Shown piece by piece: positions 8,606 through 16,270 of a DNA stretch of 64,000 nt; positions within the stretch are counted from its first letter, which is position 1, and each line of letters opens with the position of its first letter. The DNA lies in the NCBI GenBank assembly GCA_025352565.1, contig JANXTF010000118.1, forward strand, positions 32,701-96,700. The letters run 5' to 3'. Source of the stretch: Rhodospirillales bacterium (GTDB lineage: Bacteria > Pseudomonadota > Alphaproteobacteria > Acetobacterales > Acetobacteraceae). Both the position numbers and the translations under genes were made by a program. The notes beneath the pieces were generated by a model. The model made no database searches and was not told the DNA's origin. It was given only the letters and a program-made list of their open reading frames with translations.

Positions 8606-10002
8606 CGGGCAGCGACCAACTCCGGGCCATCCTCACGCCGTCCGACCGGCTGACGGTCCGGGACGGACGCCTCGCCGTCGCATGCCACGACGCCGCCGGG
8701 CTGCTGCGGCAGCATGGCTCACCGCTCTATGTCGCGATCGAGGATACGATCCGGGTCAATTATCGCCGCATCCGCGACGCCTTCGCCGCGTGCTGGCAGG
8801 CTCCGGTCGTCGTGATGTTCGCCGTGAAGGCCAACAACACGCTGGCGATCCGCGCGGTGCTGAGCCAGGAGGGCGCGGGCGGGGATTGTTTCGGCCTGGG
8901 CGAAGTGCATGCCTGCCTCACCGGTGGCACCGATCCCGAACGGATGGTGATGAACGGCAGCAACAAGACGCCGGACGAGATCACCGCCGCCATCGGCCAC
9001 GACATCCGCATCAACATCGATTCCGAGGCGGAGATCGAGATGATCGAGGCGCTGGCGCTCACCGGCCGTCCGGTGCGCGTCAACCTGCGGCTCAAGCCGC
9101 TGCCGCCGGGGATCGACGCCTTCGGCGCGGCGTTCTTCAAAAGCACGGGCGGGATGCTGGACGCGGTACGCCGGACCAAATGGGGCTTTTCATGCGCCGA
9201 GGCGTCTCGCCTCGTGCGCCGGATCCTGGCATCCTCTCGGCTGAACCTCGAAGGCTATAGCTGCCATGTCGGTCGCTTCTCCAATGAACCGGGCGCGTTC
9301 GCAATCGTCGCGGAGGAGTTTGGCCGCGACATCGTCCGCTTGTTCGACGAGACCGGCTTCTGGCCCGCAATGCTGGATCTGGGGGGCGGCTGGCCACGGC
9401 AGCGCGAACCCGAGTCGCGGGAGCCTGCCATGAATCCCCACGCCATCGAGGCCTACGCCGCCTCGGCCTGCGCCGCGCTGCAAGCGGGCCTGGCGCCCGC
9501 CGGCCAGAAATTACCCAGCCTGTGGCTGGAGCCCGGCCGCTATTTGGTGGGAAATGCGGTGGTGCTGCTCGCGGAGATCGGCGCCATCAAGCGCGACCTG
9601 GGGCATGTCTGGATGCACGTCGATGCCAGCACGAACAACCTCATGCGTGTCGAGACGAGCGGTGCATGGCACCACATCCTGCCGGCCACGCGCATGGATG
9701 CGCCGATGACGCAGCTTGTGGACGTGGTAGGGGGCACCTGCATTCCGTCCGTGCTGGGTGCCCAGCGCGAGATGCCGGAATTGGCGCGCGGGGACGCCGT
9801 TGCCGTGCTGGACGCGGGAATGTACGCCGAAGTGCTGGCCAACGAGTTCAATTCGGTCGGCCGTCCGGCAACCGTCATGGTCTCGGCGTCCGGCGTGCAC
9901 GTCGTGCGGCGGCGCGGCACGGTGGCCGACGTCTTCGCCTCGCATCAGGTGCCGGTCCACCTCCGACCGCGCGTGGATGCCGGCGAGGCCAGCACCGCAT
10001 GA
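8602..10002 (+). CDS. PLP-dependent group IV decarboxylase-like protein, copy 2
   Basis: A tandem paralogue of the preceding gene, 466 aa. The ATG at 8602 overlaps the upstream TGA (ATGA), so the far longer upstream extension of this frame is rejected. The PLP lysine is Lys76 in VVMFAVKANNT. GAGGDCFGLGEV, RRTKWGFS, YSCHVGRF, LDLGGGWPRQRE, WMHVDASTNNLMRV and GGTCIPSVLG mirror copy 1. It too lacks the acidic residue after the C-terminal Cys. DAGMYAEVLANEFNSVGRPA is the conserved C-terminal active-site stretch. Two complete but diverged copies suggest a heterodimer (active sites in this fold form across the dimer) or sequential steps. Function not known. Confidence 0.83.
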   Translation: MTGSDQLRAILTPSDRLTVRDGRLAVACHDAAGLLRQHGSPLYVAIEDTIRVNYRRIRDAFAACWQAPVVVMFAVKANNTLAIRAVLSQEGAGGDCFGLGEVHACLTGGTDPERMVMNGSNKTPDEITAAIGHDIRINIDSEAEIEMIEALALTGRPVRVNLRLKPLPPGIDAFGAAFFKSTGGMLDAVRRTKWGFSCAEASRLVRRILASSRLNLEGYSCHVGRFSNEPGAFAIVAEEFGRDIVRLFDETGFWPAMLDLGGGWPRQREPESREPAMNPHAIEAYAASACAALQAGLAPAGQKLPSLWLEPGRYLVGNAVVLLAEIGAIKRDLGHVWMHVDASTNNLMRVETSGAWHHILPATRMDAPMTQLVDVVGGTCIPSVLGAQREMPELARGDAVAVLDAGMYAEVLANEFNSVGRPATVMVSASGVHVVRRRGTVADVFASHQVPVHLRPRVDAGEASTA

Positions 10003-10229
10003 CCGAGCAGGCGCCCACGCCCGAGCAGGTGTTTTTCGCCGATCCTGCCATGGATCGGATGATGGGGATGATCATGGCGCTTGCGGCTGAAGTGTTCGTT
10101 CTGCGCAGTCGCGTCCGCCAACTCGATCCGGACCAGACCGGCGGCGACGAAGCCGCCGACGTCGATGCGTTCGTTCGTCACCTGCTGCAACCGGCCCTTG
10201 GCGAGCGGCCCGCCGCGGATCGCCCATGA
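9999..10229 (+). CDS. Small 76-aa hypothetical protein in the decarboxylase operon
   Basis: Begins with ATG 9999 overlapping the decarboxylase stop (ATGA) and ends by overlapping the methyltransferase ATG in the same way, so it is almost certainly translated. The protein is acidic, with a Met-rich amphipathic segment (DRMMGMIMALAAEVFVLRSR) and no signal peptide or Cys motif. No family was recognised. Its fixed place between two enzymes suggests an accessory or subunit role, perhaps holding the decarboxylases and methyltransferase together; that is inference only. Confidence 0.65.
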   Translation: MTEQAPTPEQVFFADPAMDRMMGMIMALAAEVFVLRSRVRQLDPDQTGGDEAADVDAFVRHLLQPALGERPAADRP

Positions 10230-11290
10230 TCGACGAAGCCGCCGCCTATGCGAGGTTTCTGGCGGCCTGCCGCGGATTTTGGGCAGGGCCGATGTTCCGG
10301 GCATTGCAGCGCCAGGTGGCGACCGACGCCGCCACGCAGCGCATCGACTCCTCCGTCGACCAGGAGGCGTTCCACGCATTGGTCGCACGGCATCCCACGC
10401 ACGCGATGTTCGGGTGGATGGAACGGCATCTGCAACACCTGAAATATTCGGGGCGCTGGGGTCTCGTGCCGATGGTGAACAGCCAGCGTGACGCCCTGCT
10501 GGCTGGGAGCGCGCCGGACGACGCAATTCTGACGCTCGACTCCGCGCTTCAGCCACCCGCCTATTGGCTGGAGCACGACATCCACCAACACCCGGGGGGG
10601 CTCAGCGGCGCGTTGGCGGGCTTCGTCTACAAGGCGGCCACCGACCAGGGCGGCGTGGTCGGCCGGCCGGAACTGCACGATCTTTTTGCCCGGGCGGCGC
10701 TTGACGGCCGGGCACCGCGCCGCATCCTCGACCTCGGCTGCGGCTTCGGCCGCAGCACGGTCGCCTTCGCCGCCGCCGCACCGAATGCGAGCGTTGTCGG
10801 CGCCGATCTTTCCGAGTCGTGCCTGCGGCTTGCGGCGGCACAGGCGCCGGCGGCCTTGCGGGGGCGGCTGCATTATCGCCAGATGGATGCGGCTGCGGAA
10901 TCGACCGCGGCCGAAGCGAGCTACGACCTCGTCACGTCCACCATGCTGCTGCACGAATTGCCTGCGGCGGCGCTGGAGGCGGTCATCGCGCAAACCGGGC
11001 GTTGGCTGCGCCCCGGCGGCGTCTCCGTCCATCTCGACTTCCTGCCGCCCGCCGACCCATTGCTGCGCATCCTTTACGACGGGCACAGCCTGCGCAACAA
11101 CGAACCGTTCATGCGCGACCTTGCGAACGCCGATCTGGCTGATGCCCACCGCCGCGCCGGCTTCGACGGGGTGGAGATCGTGCCGTTCGCCGAGGCGGAG
11201 GGTGCGCTCGACATGCCCGCCGCGCGGTGGCGCCTTCCCTGGACTATGATCGTTGCAACGAAGCGGACCTCACAACCGGAGCTCTCATGA
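10226..11290 (+). CDS. Class I SAM-dependent methyltransferase with long N-terminal domain
   Basis: A 354-aa protein. Residues 1-155 form a helical N-terminal domain with no recognised family. Residues 160-340 are a class I methyltransferase: RRILDLGCGFGRSTVAFA (motif I, Gly171-Gly175), VVGADLSESCL (motif II, acidic residue after the second strand), YDLVTSTMLLHELPAAALE (motif IV region) and LRPGGVSVHLDF (post-IV). It overlaps the 76-aa gene and the binding-protein gene by 4 bp each. The methyl acceptor is unknown; the operon suggests an amine or amino acid product of the two decarboxylase-like enzymes. Confidence 0.83.
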   Translation: MIDEAAAYARFLAACRGFWAGPMFRALQRQVATDAATQRIDSSVDQEAFHALVARHPTHAMFGWMERHLQHLKYSGRWGLVPMVNSQRDALLAGSAPDDAILTLDSALQPPAYWLEHDIHQHPGGLSGALAGFVYKAATDQGGVVGRPELHDLFARAALDGRAPRRILDLGCGFGRSTVAFAAAAPNASVVGADLSESCLRLAAAQAPAALRGRLHYRQMDAAAESTAAEASYDLVTSTMLLHELPAAALEAVIAQTGRWLRPGGVSVHLDFLPPADPLLRILYDGHSLRNNEPFMRDLANADLADAHRRAGFDGVEIVPFAEAEGALDMPAARWRLPWTMIVATKRTSQPELS

Positions 11291-12318
11291 CCGCAACACG
11301 TCGGAATATCGTTCTCGCAGGGCTTGCCGCGGGTGCCGTACCCCTCCTGGCCAGGCCCGCCATCGCGCAAAGCCGCCCCGTCCTGCGCGTGCAGTGCATC
11401 GGCGGCCTGGTGGAGCAGACCATCAGGGAGCAGATCATTCCAGGCTTCGAGAAGGAGCACGGCATGGACGTGTCCCTGATCGTCGAGGACGACGTGACGA
11501 TCCTGCCGAAGCTGCAGGTGGCACGCAACCGCGCGCCTTACGACGTCTGCATGATGGACAACGACAAGGCCATCCTGGGTGTCGACATGGGGGTATGGGC
11601 GCCCGACCAGTCGGCGAAGATGAAGAATTTCGGCGCGATCTACGAAAGCTGCAAGCCGCCGGCCACCGCTAACTTCGCCACCATGATCTACGAATACGCA
11701 CTGGTGTACAATACGGACAAGTTCAAGACGCCTCCCACGTCCTGGAACGATCTGTGGAAGCCGGGAGTGGTCGCGGCGGTGCCGCATATCAGCCAGTCCT
11801 ATGGCCTCACATTCCTATATGTGGCCGCGGTGCTGAATGGCGGCAGCGCCACCAACCTCGATCCCGGCTTCGCCGCGATCAAGCGGCTCGGCAACTTCAA
11901 GGTCTACAAGAACGTCAGCCAGGGATTGTCGCTGTTCCAGCAGAAAGAGGTCGATGCCGCGCTGTTCTATGGCCATCGCGCGCAGCAGATGATCGAGGCC
12001 GGGCTGCCGGTCGCGAAAACCGTCCCGAAGGAGGGCACCTGGGGCCAGCGGACGGGCATGCAAATCCCGAAGCTGACCGCCAATCTCGAAGGTGCGGTCG
12101 CCTGGGTGGACACCGCGCTCGGCGTGCCGTGGCAGACGGCGTTCGCGAAGAATCTGTACAGCCCGACCAACCGGAATTGCAGCTTTCCGCCGGACCAGGA
12201 GAAGCGGCTGGTGGTGGGCGAGGCCCACGTCAACGCCATCCGCGAGGCTCCGTGGAAAGAGCTGCTGCCGCAGCGCGACGCCATCCTCGACCGCTGGACG
12301 CGCGAATTCGGAAGCTGA
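11287..12318 (+). CDS. Pot-type ABC transporter periplasmic substrate-binding protein
   Basis: A 343-aa exported binding protein. ATG 11287 overlaps the methyltransferase stop. The N-terminus RRNIVLAGLAAGAVPLLARP ends in AIAQ and looks like a signal peptide, with a twin Arg but a weak Tat context. The mature part (VQCIGGLVEQTIREQIIPGF, PYDVCMMDNDKAILG, YEYALVYNTDKFKTPPTSWN) matches the spermidine/putrescine and related group 1 extracellular binding proteins. Its ATPase and permeases start only at 13481, beyond an opposing hydrolase. Likely ligand: a polyamine or related organic cation or amino acid, by family and by context. Confidence 0.86.
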   Translation: MTATRRNIVLAGLAAGAVPLLARPAIAQSRPVLRVQCIGGLVEQTIREQIIPGFEKEHGMDVSLIVEDDVTILPKLQVARNRAPYDVCMMDNDKAILGVDMGVWAPDQSAKMKNFGAIYESCKPPATANFATMIYEYALVYNTDKFKTPPTSWNDLWKPGVVAAVPHISQSYGLTFLYVAAVLNGGSATNLDPGFAAIKRLGNFKVYKNVSQGLSLFQQKEVDAALFYGHRAQQMIEAGLPVAKTVPKEGTWGQRTGMQIPKLTANLEGAVAWVDTALGVPWQTAFAKNLYSPTNRNCSFPPDQEKRLVVGEAHVNAIREAPWKELLPQRDAILDRWTREFGS

Positions 12319-12334
12319 GCAGCCTTGCCGCGAT

Positions 12335-13177
12335 CTATGCCGCGTCCAGGAACGCGGCGTAGATCCCGGCGGCGATCGCGGCGCCATCCTCGGTCTCCGG
12401 GTCCGCCACCACCGCGCGCCGCGCGCCCGGCACCAGCGCCGCCATCTCGTCGAGGAACTGGATCAGCATGTCGGTCGGCGAGGACGTGACCAGCGTGGGG
12501 ACGGTGATGAGGGGCAGACGGTCGCGCTTGGGGTGCCGGGCGGCGGCGCGGTAGGACATGTGATAGGTGCCGAGCGCCTTCAGCACCTCGACCACGAAAT
12601 CATGCAGGATTTCCGGCGCCGGCAGCCCGGTTTCACGCCTGGCGGCGGCGGTGCGTTCGTACCAGGGCCAGAACAGGTACTGGTCGCGGCAGTAGTTGAA
12701 CGCCCAGTTGAACTGGCTGCCCATCAGGTCGGGCGCCACGACCGGCGAGTTGCGCGCCAGGTAATCCTCGCGCCGCTGCGGGCTCCACAGCCCCATGCTG
12801 TCCAGGATCAGCCGCCGCACGCGGGTCGGCGCCTGGATCGCGGTTTCCATCGCGATGCTGGCGCCGGTGTGCGAGCCGAACAGGTCGAATTCGTGGATGC
12901 CCAAGGCGTCCAGCGCGTCCAGGGTCGCGAACGCGAAATCCGCGATGCCGGGATCGGGGATATCGAGTGGTGTGGAATCGCCATTCCCCCTGGTATCCAG
13001 CGCCAGCGTCCGCCTGCCTTGTGCCATCCGCCGCAGCAAGGGCAGCAGCATCTTGCCGGAACCGGGGGACGGATGCAGCAGCACCAGCGGCGGTGCCGTA
13101 CCCTGGCCCGCTTGCCGGTAATGCACCTGCCCGCCGGGCACATCGACGAAGCCGCGCCTTGGCGTGGGCAGGGTCAT
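12335..13177 (-). CDS. Alpha/beta hydrolase
   Basis: A cytoplasmic alpha/beta hydrolase of 280 aa. The start is ATG 13177, which overlaps the stop of the amidase remnant. VLLHPSPGSGKMLLPLL supplies the oxyanion-hole HPSP, and LDTRGNGDSTP is the classic strand after it. The nucleophile elbow reads DLFGSHTGASIA, so the residue at the nucleophile position is His, with a Ser just before it, instead of the usual G-S-x-G. Late VTSSPTDML could supply the acid; no clear C-terminal His was identified by eye. It points against the surrounding transporter genes and converges with the binding protein 16 bp away. Substrate unknown; an atypical catalytic residue is possible. Confidence 0.78.
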   Translation of the reverse strand: MTLPTPRRGFVDVPGGQVHYRQAGQGTAPPLVLLHPSPGSGKMLLPLLRRMAQGRRTLALDTRGNGDSTPLDIPDPGIADFAFATLDALDALGIHEFDLFGSHTGASIAMETAIQAPTRVRRLILDSMGLWSPQRREDYLARNSPVVAPDLMGSQFNWAFNYCRDQYLFWPWYERTAAARRETGLPAPEILHDFVVEVLKALGTYHMSYRAAARHPKRDRLPLITVPTLVTSSPTDMLIQFLDEMAALVPGARRAVVADPETEDGAAIAAGIYAAFLDAA

Positions 13178-13365
13178 CCCTTCCGCACGTTCCGTTGTCG
13201 CGCGCTCGCGAGAGCGGCGGCGGCATCGACCGTGCGGAACGCGTTGACCTCGCGGTCGCGCGCGGCGATGCGGTCCAGCGCCGCCTGCGTCGCCGCCACG
13301 GATGACAGCGTCTTCCGCCGGTACTGCCGCGGAAGCGTCGCGGCCGAGAGCGTCGCGAGGTCCAA
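13174..13365 (-). pseudogene. Truncated amidase N-terminus (GatA-like amidase remnant)
   Basis: A 63-codon reading frame from TTG 13365. Its sequence LSAATLPRQYRRKTLSSVAA, AALDRIAARDREVNAF and VDAAAALASARQR is the usual N-terminal helix pair of amidase-signature enzymes. The catalytic Lys-Ser-Ser domain (normally 400 or more residues) is absent. The stop overlaps the hydrolase ATG (ATGA), so the fragment may now act as a leader that couples translation to the hydrolase. Most likely a deletion remnant. Recognition rests on pattern only. Confidence 0.5.
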
Positions 13366-13480
13366 TTGCCACCCATTGCGCGGTTCACGCGAAGGCTATC
13401 GGCCGATCCACGCAGGGGCAAGGACGGCATGGGCGGAACTGGCGTTGACAGGTGCCGAACCACCACGCAGCCTGTCCGGC

Positions 13481-14539
13481 ATGCACAATCCGTCGCTCGA
13501 CGTATCGGGCGTCCATGTCCAGTACGGCGGTTTCACCGCGTTGCGCGGGATCGACCTGCGTGTCGCGCGCGGCGAGTTCGTCGCACTTCTGGGTCCGTCC
13601 GGCTGCGGCAAGACGTCGTTGTTGCGCGTGATCGCCGGCTTCGTGGAGCCGTCGCAGGGCGCCGTTCGCCTGAACGGCCGCGACGTGGTCGGACTGCCGG
13701 CGCGCGACCGCAACATCGGCATGGTGTTCCAATCCTACGCGCTGTTCCCGCACATGACCGTGCTGGACAACGTCCTGTTCGGGCTGGAATGCCGCAAGAT
13801 CGGCCGGGCTGCTTCCATCAGGCGCGCAACCGAGGCGCTGGAACTGGTCGGTCTCGCGACCCTCGGCGACCGCCGCCCGAAGCAGCTTTCGGGCGGCCAA
13901 CAGCAACGTGTCGCCCTCGCCCGCGCGCTCGTCATCGAACCTGACCTGCTGCTGCTGGACGAGCCCCTCGGGGCGCTCGACAAGCAGCTTCGGGTGCAGA
14001 TGCAGACCGAGCTGAAGTCGCTCCAGCGGCGCCTGGGCGTCACCGCCGTGTTCGTGACGCACGACCAGGAGGAAGCCATGTCGATGGCCGATCGGATCGT
14101 GGTCATGCGCGATGGCCTGATCGTGCAGCAGGACACGCCGGAGCAACTATTCGGCTTGCCCGGTTCGGCCTGGGTTTGCGATTTCGTCGGCGCCGGCAAC
14201 CTGCTGCGCGGCGAGCTCTCTGCGCTCGGCGACGGGCTGTTGCGGCTCGATGTCGCCCCTGGTTCGGCGATCCATGTAATGCGGGCTTCGACCTCGGACA
14301 CCGGCCGGATCGTGCAGGTGCCATTCCACAAGCTGCGGCTGAAGCCCTGCGACAGCGAAGCCGGCCTGCTGGTGACGGGACGGCGCTTCCTCGGCTCCAT
14401 CGTGGAGTTGCATCTGGCCTCGCCCGCCGGCGCCGTGCGCGCCCACATGCCTCTCGCCGAGGCAGTCGCGTTCCCGGTGGGTGCCCGCGCGACCATCCAT
14501 GCCGATGCCGCGGATTGCCGATTATTGCCCGAACAATGA
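13481..14539 (+). CDS. Pot-type ABC transporter ATP-binding protein
   Basis: The cytoplasmic ATPase of the importer, 352 aa from ATG 13481. Walker A is GPSGCGKTS (residues 38-46), the Q-loop VFQSYALFPHMTV, the signature LSGGQQQRVALARAL, and Walker B LLLLDEPLGALD with the switch His in VTHDQEEAM. The C-terminal TOBE-like domain (about 240-352) is typical of PotA/FbpC regulatory regions. No strong ribosome-binding site precedes this ATG. It overlaps the first permease by 4 bp and belongs with the binding protein at 11287-12318, from which it is separated by an opposing hydrolase. Confidence 0.86.
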   Translation: MHNPSLDVSGVHVQYGGFTALRGIDLRVARGEFVALLGPSGCGKTSLLRVIAGFVEPSQGAVRLNGRDVVGLPARDRNIGMVFQSYALFPHMTVLDNVLFGLECRKIGRAASIRRATEALELVGLATLGDRRPKQLSGGQQQRVALARALVIEPDLLLLDEPLGALDKQLRVQMQTELKSLQRRLGVTAVFVTHDQEEAMSMADRIVVMRDGLIVQQDTPEQLFGLPGSAWVCDFVGAGNLLRGELSALGDGLLRLDVAPGSAIHVMRASTSDTGRIVQVPFHKLRLKPCDSEAGLLVTGRRFLGSIVELHLASPAGAVRAHMPLAEAVAFPVGARATIHADAADCRLLPEQ

Positions 14540-15390
14540 GCACGGCGGTCATATCCCGCCGCGGCATGGAACTGCTGCTGTATCTCGCACCGGTCACGCT
14601 GTTCTACGTCGTCTTCCTGATCCTGCCCTACCTGATGGTGCTGCGGCTGAGCTTTTTCCAGTTCAGCCCGATGCATCTGTACATCCCCGAATTCACCTGG
14701 GCCAACTATGCCGCCGTGCTGACGGATCGCTTCTATCTTGGATTGCTGGCACGCACGATCGGGCTCGGCTTGCTGGTGACGCTCGTGTCGCTGATGCTCG
14801 GCTATCCGCTGGCGCTGAAGATCTCGCGAGCAGGACCAGCGATGAAAAGCGTTTTGCTGGCCATCACATTGTCTCCGCTGCTGATCAATCTCGTGGTGCG
14901 CACCTATGCCTGGCTGGTGCTGCTGGGCGACACGGGCGTGGTCAACCACTGGCTCCAGGCCCTCGGGGTAACCGCGGGGCCACTGCCACTCGGTGGCAAC
15001 ATGTTTTCAGTGATCGTTGGTCTGGTGCATATCTGCCTGCCGCTCATGGCGCTGAGCCTCGTGGGTGTGCTGGAACGCATCGACCCGGCGCTGTTCGATG
15101 CGGCCGAGAGCCTGGGTGCCTCGCGCGGGCGCGTGTTGCGGCGCATCGTCCTGCCGTTGTCGATGCCCGGTATCGGCGCCGGCTCGCTTCTGGTGTTCAG
15201 CTTCACCATCAGCGCGTTCGTCACCCCCGCGCTGCTGGGCGGCAACCGGGTCACCACCATCAGCACGCTGATCTACGAGAAGTTCACCTTCTCATCGAAC
15301 TGGCCGGTCGGCGCCACACTCGTGGTGTTCCTGCTGGTGATAAACATCGCGGTCGTCATTTTGCACGGCCGCCTGTTCCGGGAGGATTGA
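14536..15390 (+). CDS. Pot-type ABC transporter permease 1 (PotB-like)
   Basis: An inner-membrane permease of 284 aa. ATG 14536 overlaps the ATPase stop. About six hydrophobic segments are visible, beginning LYLAPVTLFYVVFLILPYLM. The EAA cytoplasmic loop reads DAAESLGASRGRVLRRIVLP, which docks on the ATPase. By family it forms a heterodimeric channel with the next gene, 6 bp downstream. Confidence 0.86.
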   Translation: MSTAVISRRGMELLLYLAPVTLFYVVFLILPYLMVLRLSFFQFSPMHLYIPEFTWANYAAVLTDRFYLGLLARTIGLGLLVTLVSLMLGYPLALKISRAGPAMKSVLLAITLSPLLINLVVRTYAWLVLLGDTGVVNHWLQALGVTAGPLPLGGNMFSVIVGLVHICLPLMALSLVGVLERIDPALFDAAESLGASRGRVLRRIVLPLSMPGIGAGSLLVFSFTISAFVTPALLGGNRVTTISTLIYEKFTFSSNWPVGATLVVFLLVINIAVVILHGRLFRED

Positions 15391-15396
15391 GCGCAT

Positions 15397-16182
15397 ATGC
15401 TGGACAAGGCGATCGACCTCGCGGGCTGGCTGGTGGTGCTGTTCATCCTCGGCCCGCTCGTCATCATCGTGGGCGGCTCGTTCACCGAGACGCCGTATGT
15501 GGCATTTCCGCCGACCGGTTTCACGCTGCGCTGGTACGCGCAACTGATGCATCGGCGCGACTTCCTGAACTCCTTCGTCTTCAGTCTCGCGCTCGCCGCA
15601 TTGTGCAGCCTCGTCGCGATGCTGCTCGGGGTTGCGGCCGTCATCGGGCTGCACCGTCATGGCTTTACGGGACGCCAGGTGTTCCGCGCCTTCCTGATGT
15701 CGCCGCTCGTGCTGCCGACGATCGTCACCGGCGTCGCGTTGCTCCAGTTCTACTATTTGATCGACATGGACGCCCCGGTGACGGGTCTGCTGGTTGGCCA
15801 CGTGCTGATCACCATCCCCTATGTCCTGCGCACCGTCGGTGCCGGGCTGGTTGGGCTCGATCCCGCCATCGAGGAAGCCGCCAACAGCCTCGGCGCCGGG
15901 GGCTTGCGCACCCTGCTGAGAGTGACCTTGCCCGCCATCGCGCCCTCTATCATGGCCGCCGTCATCTTCGTGTTCATCACCTCGTTCGACCAGGCGACGG
16001 TATCGATCTTCCTCTCCGGGCCCGACATGATGCCGCTGCCGGTCCGGATCTACTCGTACATCGATTTCGCCGTCGATCCGATGGTGGCGGCGGTTTCGAC
16101 CCTGCTGATCCTTTTCGCCTTCGGCATCATCGCGCTGCTACAGAAGTTGCTCGGACTCGAGCGGGCGATGGGGGTGGGCTGA
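15397..16182 (+). CDS. Pot-type ABC transporter permease 2 (PotC-like)
   Basis: The second inner-membrane permease, 261 aa, with six predicted hydrophobic segments starting LAGWLVVLFILGPLVIIVGG. The EAA loop is EEAANSLGAGGLRTLLRVTL. It starts 6 bp after permease 1 and completes a four-part importer (binding protein, ATPase, two permeases). It converges with the dehydrogenase gene that ends at 16271. Confidence 0.86.
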   Translation: MLDKAIDLAGWLVVLFILGPLVIIVGGSFTETPYVAFPPTGFTLRWYAQLMHRRDFLNSFVFSLALAALCSLVAMLLGVAAVIGLHRHGFTGRQVFRAFLMSPLVLPTIVTGVALLQFYYLIDMDAPVTGLLVGHVLITIPYVLRTVGAGLVGLDPAIEEAANSLGAGGLRTLLRVTLPAIAPSIMAAVIFVFITSFDQATVSIFLSGPDMMPLPVRIYSYIDFAVDPMVAAVSTLLILFAFGIIALLQKLLGLERAMGVG

Positions 16183-16270
16183 GAAACGCCGCCGCGCACG
16201 ATGCCGCTTCCAATCCGATCGGCGATCCGGCGCTGGACGTTGCGCGGCATCGTTGCGCCGGTCCCGAACA

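Noticed and set aside
12092..13480. 463-residue extension in frame with the Pot-type ATPase
   Set aside because: It runs through the binding-protein end and the opposing hydrolase; the ATPase family starts at about ATG 13481.
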